From positions 1-64,000 of the forward strand of contig JAREIK010008027.1 of the NCBI GenBank assembly GCA_029783825.1: a DNA stretch of 64,000 bases, read 5' to 3'. Positions within the stretch are counted from its first letter, which is position 1. Every line of letters starts with the position of its first letter. Of the stretch, positions 27,321 through 39,620 are shown one piece after another. Source of the DNA: Sapria himalayana (taxonomy: Eukaryota; Streptophyta; Magnoliopsida; Malpighiales; Rafflesiaceae). The notes under the pieces are model-generated. The model was not told the origin of the DNA, searched no databases, and saw nothing but the letters and a program-made list of their open reading frames with translations. The position numbers were made by a program, and so were the translations under genes.

Positions 27321-30300
27321 CTATGAAAATGACAAAAAATTAAAAATTTTTTTTGTTATTTTATTGTTTACATAAAACCTATAAACCACTAAAGTACTAA
27401 ACACTTAAATCAAAAAACCCCAAAACACCTAATTACTTAAACCATTAAACAAGTATATCCTGAATAATAAATAATAAATCTAAATTTCATTTTTATTCAT
27501 TATAATTTTAAATATTCATTTTAATTATTTATTAGTTTATTTTTAAAGAATTATAAATTAAAAATAAATTTTGTAAGACAAATATAATTTAAATAATTTA
27601 CTTTTAATAACAAAAAATATAAACTTATAAAAATAATCAAAACATCAAAAAAATTATTATTTAGTATTATATTTTAGTTTGATTTTGAATAAATTAACGT
27701 TTTGCAAATATATTTTAAAAAATATCTATCTTATTAATAATAGTTAATTAATTTATTTTTTGATCATTAATATAATATCTATCAATATAATTGTTTATAT
27801 TGAATTAACATGATATATAATTATTAAGATTATCATAACTAAAAATAGTATTCACATATAAAAAAAATTAAAAAATTGTTATATTTTCAAAGGTTATAAC
27901 CTTCAAAAATGAGAAAATATAAAAAAAATAAATTTTTTGTTATATCATTGTTTAAATAAAACATATAAACCATTAAATGCCTAAATACATAAATATTTAA
28001 ACTCCTAAACCTCAAAGCCCCTAAATACCTAAACCTTTAAACTCATAAACCTTAAATTTAATTTAAATAATTTATAGAAATATTAATTACAAAATAAATT
28101 ATAAGTGACAAATATAATTTAAATAATATATTTTTTATCAAAAAAAAAATATAAGCTTAAAAATGATACAAAAACAAAAAAAATTATTATTTAGTAATAA
28201 ATTTTACTTTGATTTTGAATCATTTTAGGTTTTTTAATTATATTTTAATTTATATCTATCATATTAATTTTTATTTATTAACTTATTTGTTGTAAATTGA
28301 TATAATATTAATCAATAAAATAGTTTATATTTATTTTATATTATATATAGTTATAATAATAATTATTACTAAATATTGTATTCACATTTTTAAAAAATTT
28401 TAAAATTATTATATTTCAAATGTTATGACTTTTGAAAATTTGAAAAAATATCAAAAATAAATTTTTTGTTATTTCATTGTTTAAATAAAAGCTATAAACC
28501 ATTAAATGCCTACATACTTAAATCAATAACTTCTAAATCTCGAAAACCCTAAATAGTTAAATTTTTTAAACAGGTATATCCTAAATAATAAATAATAAAT
28601 CTCATTTTTATATTTTTCATTATAATTTTAAATATTCATTTTAATTATTTATTTGTTTATTTTTATATAAATATTAAATACAAATTAAATATTGTATTTT
28701 AATTGATATATAACTTATTAATAATAGATTATTAATTTATTTTAATTAATACTTTGTTTCTAAATCATTTTAGGTTTTGAAATTATATTATAATTGATAT
28801 CTAACTTATTAATAATAGATTATTAATTTATTTTTTGATCATTATTAAAAATTTATCAATAAAAATATTTATATTTAATTTATATAATATATAAATTTAA
28901 TAATTATTATAACTAAATATTGTATTCACTTTTGAAAAAAAATTTAAAATTATTATATTTTCAAAGATTATAACCTTTGAACATGTGAAAAAACAAAAAA
29001 AAATATAATTTTTATTTCATTATTTAAATAAAACCGATAAATCACTAAATGCCTAAACACTTAAATAACTAAACTACAAAATCACGATACCCCTATATAG
29101 ATAATCGTTTAAATGGGTATCCCCTAAATAATAATTAATAAATCTCATTTTTATTTGTTTTCATTATATTTTAAAATTCATTTTGTTTGTTATGTTTTTT
29201 ATTTATATATATATATTAATTATAAAATAAATTATGAGTTAAAAATATAATTTATAAAAATTAATTTTTATCAAAAAATAAATAAGCTTATAAAAAGAAT
29301 AAAAATTTAAAAACAAATAATTATTATTAAGTAATATATTTTTCTTTGCTTTTGAATCATTTTAGGCTTTGATATTATATTTTAAGTACTATCAATCTTA
29401 TTCATAATAAATTTTAAATTTATTTTTTGATAATTATTAGAATATCTATCAATAAAATTGTTTATATTGAATTTATATGATATATATTTATTATGATTAT
29501 TATAAATAAATATTTATTCACTTTTAAAAAAAATTTAAAAATTATTATATTTTCAAAGATTATTATCTTTGAAAATATCAAAAAATAATAAAAATAATTT
29601 TTTTTATTTTTTTTCGTAAATAAAACCTATAAACCACTAAATGCATACACAGTTAAATAAGTAAACTCTTAAACCCTGTAATGCCTAAATACATAAACCA
29701 TTAAACTGCTATATACTACTTAATAATTAATAAATCTAATTTTTATTTCTATTTATTATAATTTTAAATATTTATTTTAATTATTTATTTGTTTATTTTT
29801 ATTAAAATATTTATTACAAAATAAAGTATGAGTGCGATAAATATAATTTAATTTATTTATTTGTAATAAAAAAAATATACGATTCTAAAAGAAATAAAAA
29901 TTTAAAAATTAAAAATTATTATCCAGTAATATATATTACTTTAATTTTGAATCAATTTGGGTTTTGTAATTATTTTTTAATTAATATCTATTTTTTTATT
30001 AATTGTTTATTAATTTAATTTTTGATCATTATTATATTATCTAGCAATAGAATTGTTTATATTGAATTTATATGATATATAATTATTAATATTATTAAAA
30101 CTAAATATTGTATTCACATTTCAAAAAATTGTGAATATTAATATATTTTTAAAGGTTATAACCTATGAAAATGATAACAAATTATAAAAATTTTTTTTGT
30201 TATTTTATTTTTTTATATAAAACCTATAAACCACTAAAAGCCTAAAAACATAAATCACTAAACTTCTAACTACAAAACCTCTAAATACTTAAAGTATTAA

Positions 30301-30990
30301 ACTAGTATACATTAATAAAAAATCTTAAATCTCATTTTAATTTTTATCCGGTATAATTTTAAATTTTATTTTAATTATTTATCAATTTATTTTTATAGAA
30401 ATACTAAATACAAAATTAATAATTAGTGAGATAGATCTAATTTAAATTAAACCGGTATCCGAAATAATAAATAATTGATAATAAATCTAATTTTTTTTAT
30501 TATAATTTTAAATATTCATTTTAATTATTTATTTGTTTATTTATATATAAATATTAATTACAAAATAAATTATGAGTTAGACAAATATAATTTATATAAA
30601 TAATTTTCCATCAAAAAAATATAGATAAACTTATTAAAAGAAAAAAATATTCAAAAACAAAAAATTATTATATAGTAATATATTTTTCTTTGCTTCTGAA
30701 TCATTTTAAGTTTTGTAATTATATTTTAATTAATACCTATCTTATTATTAATGGATTATTAATTTATTTTTTGATTATTAGTAGAATATTTATCAATAAA
30801 ATTTTTCATATTAAATTTATATAATATATAAATATAATGATTAGTATAAATAAATATTATATTCACATTTGAAAAAAATTTAAAAATTATTATATTTTCA
30901 AAGGTTATAACCTTTTAAAATATCAAAAAATAATAAAAATAAATTTTTTGTTTTTTATTTTTTAAATAAAACCTGTAAACCACTAAATGC

Positions 30991-31008
30991 TAGGGGTGCT
31001 TATGGGAC
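30991..31008. repeat. hAT terminal inverted repeat (left copy, transposase 3' side)
   Basis: TAGGGGTGCTTATGGGAC agrees at 16 of 18 positions with the opposite terminus seen at 43,886-43,903. It is preceded by the octamer CTAAATGC, the single surviving target duplication of this copy. Confidence 0.88.
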
Positions 31009-31825
31009 GGGACGAGATGGGGATTACAAATCTCCAGTCCATTCCCACAGTTCGGAGATTTATTTTGAAGATCTAGACCCATCCCGTAGGTTGAAAATAC
31101 CAGGACGGGACAGGACGGAGCTTGGACATTTTTTTCAATTTATTTTCTTCAAACCATCCAAGTTAGTTCATGTCGAAACCTTTTGTTGTACCATTTATCA
31201 TTCCTTAGTTACGTATCTTTCAAACTCAAATTGGGCCAATATTGTTTTGTCAAATAGGCTAAATACCGCAAATGAGTTCCATTACCTTGTCAAAAGCTTT
31301 GATGTACATAAAAGGATAGAAATGTTAAATAGAACGGGACCGAGTTTTGTGCTTAATTTGGTTCTTTGTTTTGTCACAAGTTGGCTTTGTTCAGCCGAGT
31401 GAAAGTTAACCATAATAGCAATACTACATTTTTTAAATAGTTACATAAAATATTAAGGAATAGCTAAAGATGACAACAAACATTGGTAGCATCAATTACT
31501 ACTTGAGTAATTGCTAAAATTAGGCATCTTAATATAACAAAAAATACAACTAATTACAACCATGATGATAATCATTTCAAAGGTTCGTCCCGGAACAACA
31601 ATTAAAATCCAAACCCCATTAATTATCTCTTCAACAAATCCAACCTTTTCTTCCTCCACTATAGAAGGACAACCTTAGATGAAAACATCTTAATCATGTA
31701 GACATAAATTTCTAAGATTAAAGAGTAATAGAAAAACAAAATATTACCTTAGAAAATTTAATACACCCATTCCAAATTTAGTTGGCCAACTATAGTTGGA
31801 AGAATATTTGGATCTTGTTACCCCT

Positions 31826-31916
31826 CTAAAAATTGTAATTGAACCATATTTTTATTAAATTGAATGTATAAAATAAGTAAATGTGAAATTAAAATTTACA
31901 AGATTTGTATACTAAC
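31826..31916 (-). other. Predicted intron downstream of the hAT transposase stop (left copy)
   Basis: A 91-bp stretch has plant-type borders on the minus strand: AATCAG|GTTAGTAT at the 5' side and a T-rich tract ending TTTTTAG|AGGGG at the 3' side. The right copy has the same length and borders at 46,488-46,578. Splicing would join the dimerisation exon to a short last exon or 3' UTR. This is a prediction from splice signals only. Confidence 0.4.
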
Positions 31917-31983
31917 CTGATTCATTACCATCAAGGTCTTGAACTAATTCTTAAATTTCAATAAGTTTGGTTGAGCTTCTCAA

Positions 31984-33777
31984 CTAATCTTGTCGACATA
32001 TAAGAATTTCAGCTGTAATAGGTGTTAAAGAACTCCTGAATTTATTTACAATTCTTTCCCATGTGCTAAATGTAGATTCGTAGGCCATAGTAGATGCTTG
32101 TATAGATAAAACATCCCTTGGTACATTTGACAAAGAATGCTTCCTAACCTCATTTACCTTCCACCAGTTTAGAAGATTAAATCAATCCTATTTTTTTCAA
32201 GCTTGTCCTCCATGTACCTATCCAAGTCTTCCAAAGCTGCAACTTCTTGTTCTTTCTCTAATTCAACAAAAAGAATCATCAACATAAGTATCACTAACAT
32301 CAAATAAATCATCATTTTTCTTCAACATAGTAGAAGAGAAATCATATTCTTTTGATTCATCTTCATTTAAATCTTTATAATCATCCATCATCTCATTTAA
32401 AGCATTAATAACTTTTTTCACCAAATATTTAGCCAATTCATCTCCATAATGCTAAGTGTACTTAACATTGAGATATTTGAGCTTATATCTACGATCCAAC
32501 ACTACTGCTACGAAAAGAATAATATTTGTTGACTGAAGAGAACACCAATATTTTGTTGAATTTATGCCTCATTTTCATACCTATTTCAGACTCCATTGTT
32601 CTCTACTATTTTCACAAAGCTCAATTTTTTTCAAAATTCGAATAATCTGATGAAAATAAACACTAGACGTAGAATATTATGAGCCAGAAAATTTACAAGT
32701 TACCTAATAAAAAGTTTTCAAGAAAAGAGCCAAAATTTTGGCGTTTGTTTAGTCTCTCTCAGTTGGAACGTTTGATCAAAACTCCTTCAAAAACCTTTTG
32801 TCTTTGTCCTCCAACTTATCAAATTCTTTTTGATATTTTATATCAGTTTGTAGCATCAAATAAGTTGAATTCCATATTGTAGGACAATCTAATTGCAATG
32901 AAGATCCATATGTCAAGCTTGCTTCTTCAACACATAACTTAAACATATCTAATCTTTTTGGACTGTTCCTCACATATTTCACCACTCCTCTAATTTTTTG
33001 AATAGCACCATCAACTACTGCAATGCCATCTCTGACAATTAAGTTTAAGATATGAGCACAACATCTCATATGAAAATGCTCGCCTCTCAAAGGTACAACA
33101 CTTTTCTTCACAAACCTTTTTTTCAATTATTCAACTGCAATATCATTATTTGATGCATTGTAAACATTAATGCACATCAACTTTCTCAAACGCCATTCAT
33201 TCATGCAAAATACAATATCATTTCTAATATTAACTCCAGAATGACTTTTAATTACGCAAAAGTTTAAAAGCCTTTTATGCATATTCCATTGAGAATGAAT
33301 GAAATGAACAGTCAAACATATATAAGACAAATTTTGAATGCTAGTCCAAGTGTCAGTAGTCAATGAAACTCTACAACAATAAGATGATATGCTATCAAAT
33401 AATTTCTTCTTTTCCTTCTCAAACAAAGAAAAACAATCCATCATCATAGAGTGCTTAGATGGAATTTAAAATTGAGGCACACTAACCTCACAAAACTCTT
33501 TAAACTCATCCCTCTCAACAAAGATTGTGACTTGCCTTTACCTTTGTGAGCTTCAACAAGTCTCTCTCAAGTATTTCCATAAACCCGAAGTACGTTGATC
33601 ACTTTTTGCCAAATATTCTTTCCTACACCAAATACAAGCTGCCCTACCAGTCTCATTTCCCTCTGAATCAACTAATATCTCATAAGATTCCCAAACATCA
33701 GACTTATACTTTTTATGAGCTTGAGGTTTAGATGTACCTTGACTTTCTTTTACAATTGGAATTGAAGAACTTGCCAT
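31984..33777 (-). pseudogene. hAT transposase with BED zinc finger, decayed (left copy)
   Basis: The likely original start is the ATG at 33,775-33,777 (protein begins MASSSIPIVKES) and the stop is TAG at 31,984-31,986, about 600 codons before decay. Visible parts in order: a BED finger (CIWC pair, later LWKYLRETC); the RNase H-like region opening with SLTTDTWTS, which keeps the first catalytic Asp; MRCCAHILNLIV; a CPTxWNST motif; AVVLDPRYKLKYL-type sequence; and the C-terminal dimerisation region (SIQAST, YESTFST, SSLTPITAE). Breaks: a 29-bp deletion near 33,553 that stops the frame just after the finger, TAA stops near 33,467 and 33,127, further frame breaks near 32,778 and downstream, and Tyr for Asp in the second acidic motif (INVYNAS). 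The expected His of the finger (LWxHLxxxC) is Tyr here and in the other copy. Confidence 0.9.
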
Positions 33778-34264
33778 AACAATAGGAAGGTTCGTGAAAT
33801 GAAGTTGATTGGATTTATGAGTACATTGATCATTTGAGATCTGATCATCTTTAATTTAGTATATTTTTCATTTACCGCTGAATTGTCCCATTTGCATTGC
33901 CATTAATTAATATGATATGTTAAGCATAAATACATATAAATATTTTAAACAAGGAAGCTCTACAAAATTGACTGTAACACATTCAGCCCACTCATTCGGC
34001 CCAACCACAACACCACAAACAATACTCAACAAAACTAACTAAGACACATACTAATAATAATTAATCACTCAATTCTCGGCAGAAAAACAAACCAAAAGGC
34101 TGGTGGCATCTGAGACACGGTGGAGGCTACAAGAAGTGCGATGGACAAGGGCTGGACCTAACTGAACATGGCTAGAATGGCGCGAGGTGGCATGGAACTC
34201 GTCAGAATAGCAATAGGTGCGTCGGAATTGGATGGGGAGTAGCAGAATTGGTGGCATCTTCATG

Positions 34265-34265
<1 letters not shown>

Positions 34266-34292
<27 letters not shown>
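34266..34292. repeat. (TA)n microsatellite within hAT, left copy
   Basis: Uninterrupted TA run in the transposase 5' leader region. The mirror site at 44,088-44,107 is shorter, so length has changed since the duplication. Confidence 0.9.
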
Positions 34293-34296
<4 letters not shown>

Positions 34297-34459
34297 CTAG
34301 TATCAGTTTTTTAGGATGGGACGGTTCTCGGGATAGTTATTTCTTAAGATCTGGAACCATCCCAAAATAAAAAATACGTGATAGAACGGGACTGGAAAAG
34401 TCAAAGTCAACGGATTTTTCTCAGTCCCAATTCTTTCGGGGCAAGACTTCGGGTTGGGC

Positions 34460-37400
34460 ATATATATTAATAATAAGATAGATATTAATTAAAAAATATT
34501 ACAAAACCCAAATTGATTCAAAATTAAAGTAAAAAATATTAATATAAAATAATTTTTAATTTTTAAATTTTTACTTCTTTTATAAGCATATATATATTTT
34601 TTATTAAAATAAATTATTTAATTTATATTTGTCACACTCATAATTTATTTTGTAATAAAAATTTATATAAAAATAAACTAATAAATAATTAAAATGAATA
34701 TTTAAAATAATAATAAATTGAAATAAAAATTAGATTTGTTAATTATTAAGTAGTATATAGTGGTTTAATGGTTTGTGTATTTAGGCATTACGGGCATTAA
34801 GAGTTTACTGATTTAACTGTGTATGCATTTCGTGGTTGATAGGTTTTATTTAAAAATTAAAATAACAAAATATTTATTTTTATTATTTTTTTATATTTTC
34901 AAAGGTTATAACCTTTGAAAATATAATAATTTTTTAATTTTTTTCAAATGTGAATTCAATATTTATTTATAATAATCATTATATTTATATATCATATATA
35001 TTCAATATAAATAATATTATTGATAAATATTCTAATAATGATCAAAAAATAAATTAATAATTTATTATTAATAATATAGATATCAATTAAAATATAATTA
35101 CAAAACCTATAATGATTCAGAAGCAAAGCAAATTATATTACTATATAATAATTTTTTGTTTTTAATTTTTTTTTGATGAAAAATAATTTATATAAATTAT
35201 ATTTGTCTAGCTCATAATTTATTTTTAATTAATATTTATATAAAAATAAATAAATAATTAATTAATATTTATATAAATATAAATAATTAATTAATTAATA
35301 TTAATATTAAAAATTATAATGAAAACAAATGAGATTTATTATTTATTATTTAGGGTATACAAGTTTAATTTAAATTATATTTGTCTCACTAATAATTTAT
35401 TTTGTAATTAATATTTCAATAAAAATAAACTGATAAATAATTAAAATAAAAATTTAAAATGATACTGAATAAAAATTAAATTGAGATTTATGAATTATTA
35501 TTAATGTATACCAGGTTAACATTTTAAGTTTTTAGAGGTTTTGTCATTCAGGACTTTAGCGATTTATGTTTTTAGGCATTTAGTGGTTTATAGGTATTGT
35601 TTAAACATTGAAATAACAAAAAAAATTATTTTTTATATTTTTTTCACATTTTCAAAGTTTATAACCTTTGACAATATAATAATTTTAAAATTTTTTAAAA
35701 ATATGAATACAATATTTAGTAATAATAATCATTATAATTATATATAATATAAACTAAATATAAACAATTTTATTTATAGATATGATATCGATTATCAAAA
35801 AATAAATTAATATGTAATTATTATTATGATGGATATAAATTAAAATATAATAGCAAAACCTAAAATTTTTCAAAATACAAGTAAAATTTATTACTAAATA
35901 ATAATTTTTGTTTTTTAGTTTTTGCTTCTTTATATAAGCTTATATTTTTTTTGATGAAAAATAAATTATTTAAATTATATTTGTATCACTCATAATTTAT
36001 TTTGTAATTAATATTTCAATAAATTATTTAAATTATATTTAGGTTTATGAGTTTAAAGGTTTAAGTATTTAGGGCCTTTTGTGTTTAGGAGGATAGATGT
36101 TTAAGTGTTTAGGCATTTAGTGGTTTATAAGTTTTATTTAAACAATGATATAGCAAAACATTTATTTTTATTATTTTTTATAATTTTTGAAGATTATATC
36201 CTTTCGAAAATATAATAATTTTTATAATTTTTATAATTTTTTCAAATGTAAATATAATTTTTATTTTATAATAATCTTCATAATTATAATTCATTAAAAT
36301 TCAATATAAATAATTATATTCCTAGATATTATAATTATCATCAAAAAATAAATTATTAAACTATTATTAATAAAATAGTTATTATTTAAAAAGTATTTGC
36401 AAAATCTAAATTTATTCAAATCAAAGTAAAATATATTACAAAATTAAATTTTTTTAATGTTTTGCTTTTTTTATAAGTTTATATTTTTGTTATTAAAAAT
36501 AAATTATTTAAATTATATTTGTCTTACTCATTATTTATTTTGTAATTTATAATTCTATAAAAATAAACTAATAAATAATAAAATAAATATTTACAATTCT
36601 AATGAATACAAATAAAATTTAGATTTATTATTTATTATTCAGGATATACAAGTTTAATGGTTTAATTATTTAGGTGTTTTTGGGTTTAGTCATTTAAGTG
36701 TTTATCCCTTAAGTGATTTTATCTAATTTTAATGTTATAACTTTTGAAAATAGAATAATTTTTAATTTTTTTTAAAATGTGAATATAATAATTAGTTATA
36801 ATAATCTTGATAATTATATATAATGTAAAATCATTATAAATAATTTTATTAATAAATATTATAATAATGATCAATAAATAAATTAATAAACAATTATTTA
36901 TTAGAATGATATAAATAAAAATATAATTGCAAAATCTAAAATTATTCAAAATTAAATTAAAATAAATTACTAAATAATAATATTTTGTATTAAAAATTTT
37001 GCCTCTTTTTATGATCTTATATTTTTTTGATGAAAAATAAATTATTTAAATTATATCCATCTCACTAATAATTTATTTTGTAATTAATATTTCAATAAAA
37101 ATAAACTGATAAATAATTAAAACAAATATTTAAAATTTTAATGAATACTAATAAAAATGAGATTTATTATTTATTATTTAGAGTATATTAATTTAAAGGC
37201 TTATCTATTTATGGGCTTAAGGGTTTAAAAGTTTAGTCATTAAGAATTTAGGTATTTTTTGGTTTATAGATTTCATTTAAAAAATCTAATAACAAAAAAT
37301 GTATTTTTTATTTTTTCTTATTTTCAAAAGTTATAACCTTTGAAAATTTAATAATTTTTAAATTTTTTTAAAATGTGAAATTATTATTTTGTTATAATAA

Positions 37401-39620
37401 TCTAAATAATTATATATTATGTAAATTCAATATAAATACTTTTTTTAGATATAATAATGATGATAATAAAATAAATTAATAACTATTATTAATAAGATAG
37501 ATATTAAATAAAATTTATTTGCAAAACCTAAAATGATTCAAAATCAAAGTAAAATATATTAATAAGATAGATATTAAATAAAACAATTATTAATAAGATA
37601 AAATATACAGGTTTACAAGATTATATATTTAGGAGTTTTGGGATTTAAGAATTTAGTGATTTAAGTGTTCGGGTATTATGTAGTTTATAGGTTTTATTTA
37701 AAAAATATAATAACAAAATTTTTTTTGTTATTTGTTCTCATTTTTGAAGGATATAACCTTTGAAACAATAACATTTTTAAATTTTTTTTAAATGTGAATA
37801 CTATATTTAGTTATGATAATCTTAATAATTATATATCATGTAAATTTAATATAAACAATTATATTGATATATATTATAATAATGATCATACAAAAGATTA
37901 ATAAACAATTATTAATAAATATTGTTTAAAATATATTTACAAAACCTAAAATGATTCAAAATCAAAGTGAAATATTTTACTAAATATTAATTTTAAATTT
38001 TTAAATTTTTGTATCAATTTATAAGCTTATATATTTTTTGATGAAAAATAAATTATATAAATTATATTTGTCTCACTATTAATTTATTTTTAAATTTATA
38101 TTTCTATAAAATAAACTAATAAATAATTAAAATGTATATATAAAATTATAATGAATACTAATAAAAATGAGATTTATGATTAATTATTTAGGGTATACCT
38201 ATTTAATGGTTTAAGTGTATTATGGTTTTGGAGTTAATGAGTTTATTGATTTATATGTTTACACATTTAGGTGTTTATAGGTTTTATTTAATCAATGAAA
38301 TAACAAAAAATTTATTTTTATGAATTTTCATGATTTTAAAAGGTTATAACCTTTGAAAATATAATAATTTTTTAATAGTTCTGAAATATGAATACAATAC
38401 TTAGTTATAATAATCTTAATAATTATATTTGATGTAAATTCAACATAAACAATTTTATTAATATATATTATTTTGATGATCAAAAAATATATCAATAAAC
38501 TATTATTAAAAAGAGAGATATTAATTAAAATATATTTGTAGAACCCAAAATAATTCAAAATCAAAAGTAAATTATATTACTAAATAAAATTTAAAATTTT
38601 TGAAATTTTGTTTATTTTTATAAGCTTATATTTCTTTTTCATAAAAATAATTTATTTAAATTATATATGTCTCACTCATTATTTATTTAGTAATTATTAT
38701 TTCTATAAAAATAAACTAAAAAATAATTAAAATAAATATTTAAAATTATAATGAATACAAATTAAAATGAGATTTATTATTTATTATTTAGGTTATATAG
38801 GTTTAATGGTTTAAGTATTTGGGGGTTTTGGGGTTTAGGAGAATAGAGATTTAAATGTTTAGGCATTTAGTGGTTTATATGTTTTATTTAAAAAATAAAA
38901 TAATAAAAAAATTATTTTTGTGATTTTTTATCATTTTTGAAAGTTATAACCTTTGAAAATATAATAATTTTTAAATTTTTTTTAAATGTAAATATAATAT
39001 TTAGTTATAATAATCTTAATAATTATAAGATATTTAAATTGAATATATGTAACTTTATTGTTAGATATTATAAAATTGATCAAATAATAAATTAATAAAC
39101 TATTCTTAATAAGATTGATAGCAATTAAAATATAATTGCAAAACCTATATATAATGATTCAAAATCAAAGTAAAATATATTACTAAATAATAATTTTTTG
39201 TTTTTAAATTTTTACTTCTTTTTATATGCTTATATATTTTTTTGATTAAAAATAAATTATTAAAATTATAATTGTGTCGCTCATTATTTATTTTGTAATT
39301 AATAATTCTATAAAAAATAAACTAATAAATAAGTAAAATGAATATTTAAAATTATAATGAATAGAAATTAAAATGAGATTTATAATTTATTATATATGGT
39401 ATACCTGTTTAATGGTTTCATTATTTAGGGGTTTTGTCTTTATGAGTTTATCAATTTATGTTTCTAGGCATTTAGTGGTTTATAGGGTTTATTTATTTAA
39501 TAAAAATAACAAAATTTTTTTAGATTTTTTCTGATTTTCAATGGTTATAACCTTAAAAATAAAATAATTTTTAAAATTTATTGAAATGTGAATACTATGT
39601 ATAATTATATTAATCTTACT
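34460..39620 (+). repeat. Direct long-range copy of 51,400-57,730
   Basis: Unit types occur in the same order. A short unit with octads ending TTAAGTGATTTTATCTA begins near 36,710 and 54,830. The scrambled local duplication lies at 37,490-37,610 and 55,620-55,720. The TATATATAATGATTC unit lies at 39,150 and 57,270. The right version is longer by the 1.2-kb tandem duplication at 52.3-54.7 kb. Confidence 0.7.
34891..34926. repeat. Type example of the satellite dyad: perfect 36-bp palindrome
   Basis: The half-site TTATATTTTCAAAGGTTA is followed by its exact reverse complement. Most units carry at least the inner 26 bp (half-site TTTTCAAAGGTTA) intact or with one or two changes. It always sits about 60-80 bp downstream of the octad tract. 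As single-stranded DNA or RNA it could form a long hairpin. The AAAG/CTTT words and GGTTATAACC core could serve as a protein dyad site, but no binding factor can be named from sequence. Confidence 0.95.

Larger units (their letters stand above)
17021..30990 (-). repeat. Satellite array block 2b, reverse orientation (left arm)
   Basis: Roughly 24 satellite units in reverse complement, forming most of the left arm of the inverted duplication. Unit order and private variants mirror the right arm. Examples are the TATATATAATGATTC-type unit at 19,890 against 57,270, and the AATCCATTAATAATAAG variant beside the hAT on both sides. Relative to the right arm it has about two extra units at 17.6-18.9 kb and an extra 2.4-kb tandem duplication (19.1-21.5 against 21.5-23.9 kb). 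No gene is seen. Repeated short frames at 20474, 21607, 22862 and 24485 are the same satellite stretch read repeatedly. Confidence 0.9.
14771..34459. repeat. Left arm of the giant inverted duplication
   Basis: The mirror partner is 43,917-61,084. Markers in order from the centre outward are truncated hAT, satellite with private variants, simple-sequence-expanded palindrome, local scrambled duplication, and insertion A. The arm is 19.69 kb against 17.17 kb for the partner. The difference is explained by gain or loss of whole satellite units, not by missing markers. The hAT sequences of the two arms differ by a few percent by eye, so the duplication is not recent. Confidence 0.85.
30991..34459 (-). 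mobile_element. hAT DNA transposon, left copy, inner end truncated
   Basis: The outer end is an intact hAT terminus, TAGGGGTGCTTATGGGAC (30,991-31,008), followed by GGGACGGG-type subterminal repeats typical of Ac/hAT elements. The flanking octamer CTAAATGC (30,983-30,990) is the reverse complement of the right-copy target duplication GCATTTAG, so both copies descend from one insertion. At the inner end, similarity to the right copy stops at 34,459 (matching 43,917), so 31 bp of terminal sequence and the second target duplication are missing and satellite follows directly. It contains a broken transposase on the minus strand and a (TA)n run at 34,266-34,292. It is non-autonomous. Confidence 0.92.

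Noticed and set aside
31091..31402. Open frame antisense to the hAT transposase, kept in both copies (also 47,004-47,321 minus)
   Set aside because: Comparing the copies by eye, about 7 of roughly 10 base differences change an amino acid, as expected for no selection. The left start is not ATG, the frame covers the element's 3' subterminal region, and no domain is seen.
32679..32882. Plus-strand frames over the left transposase (32,679-32,882; 33,546-33,731) and similar frames elsewhere in the hAT copies
   Set aside because: They are shadows of the transposase pseudogene on the opposite strand.
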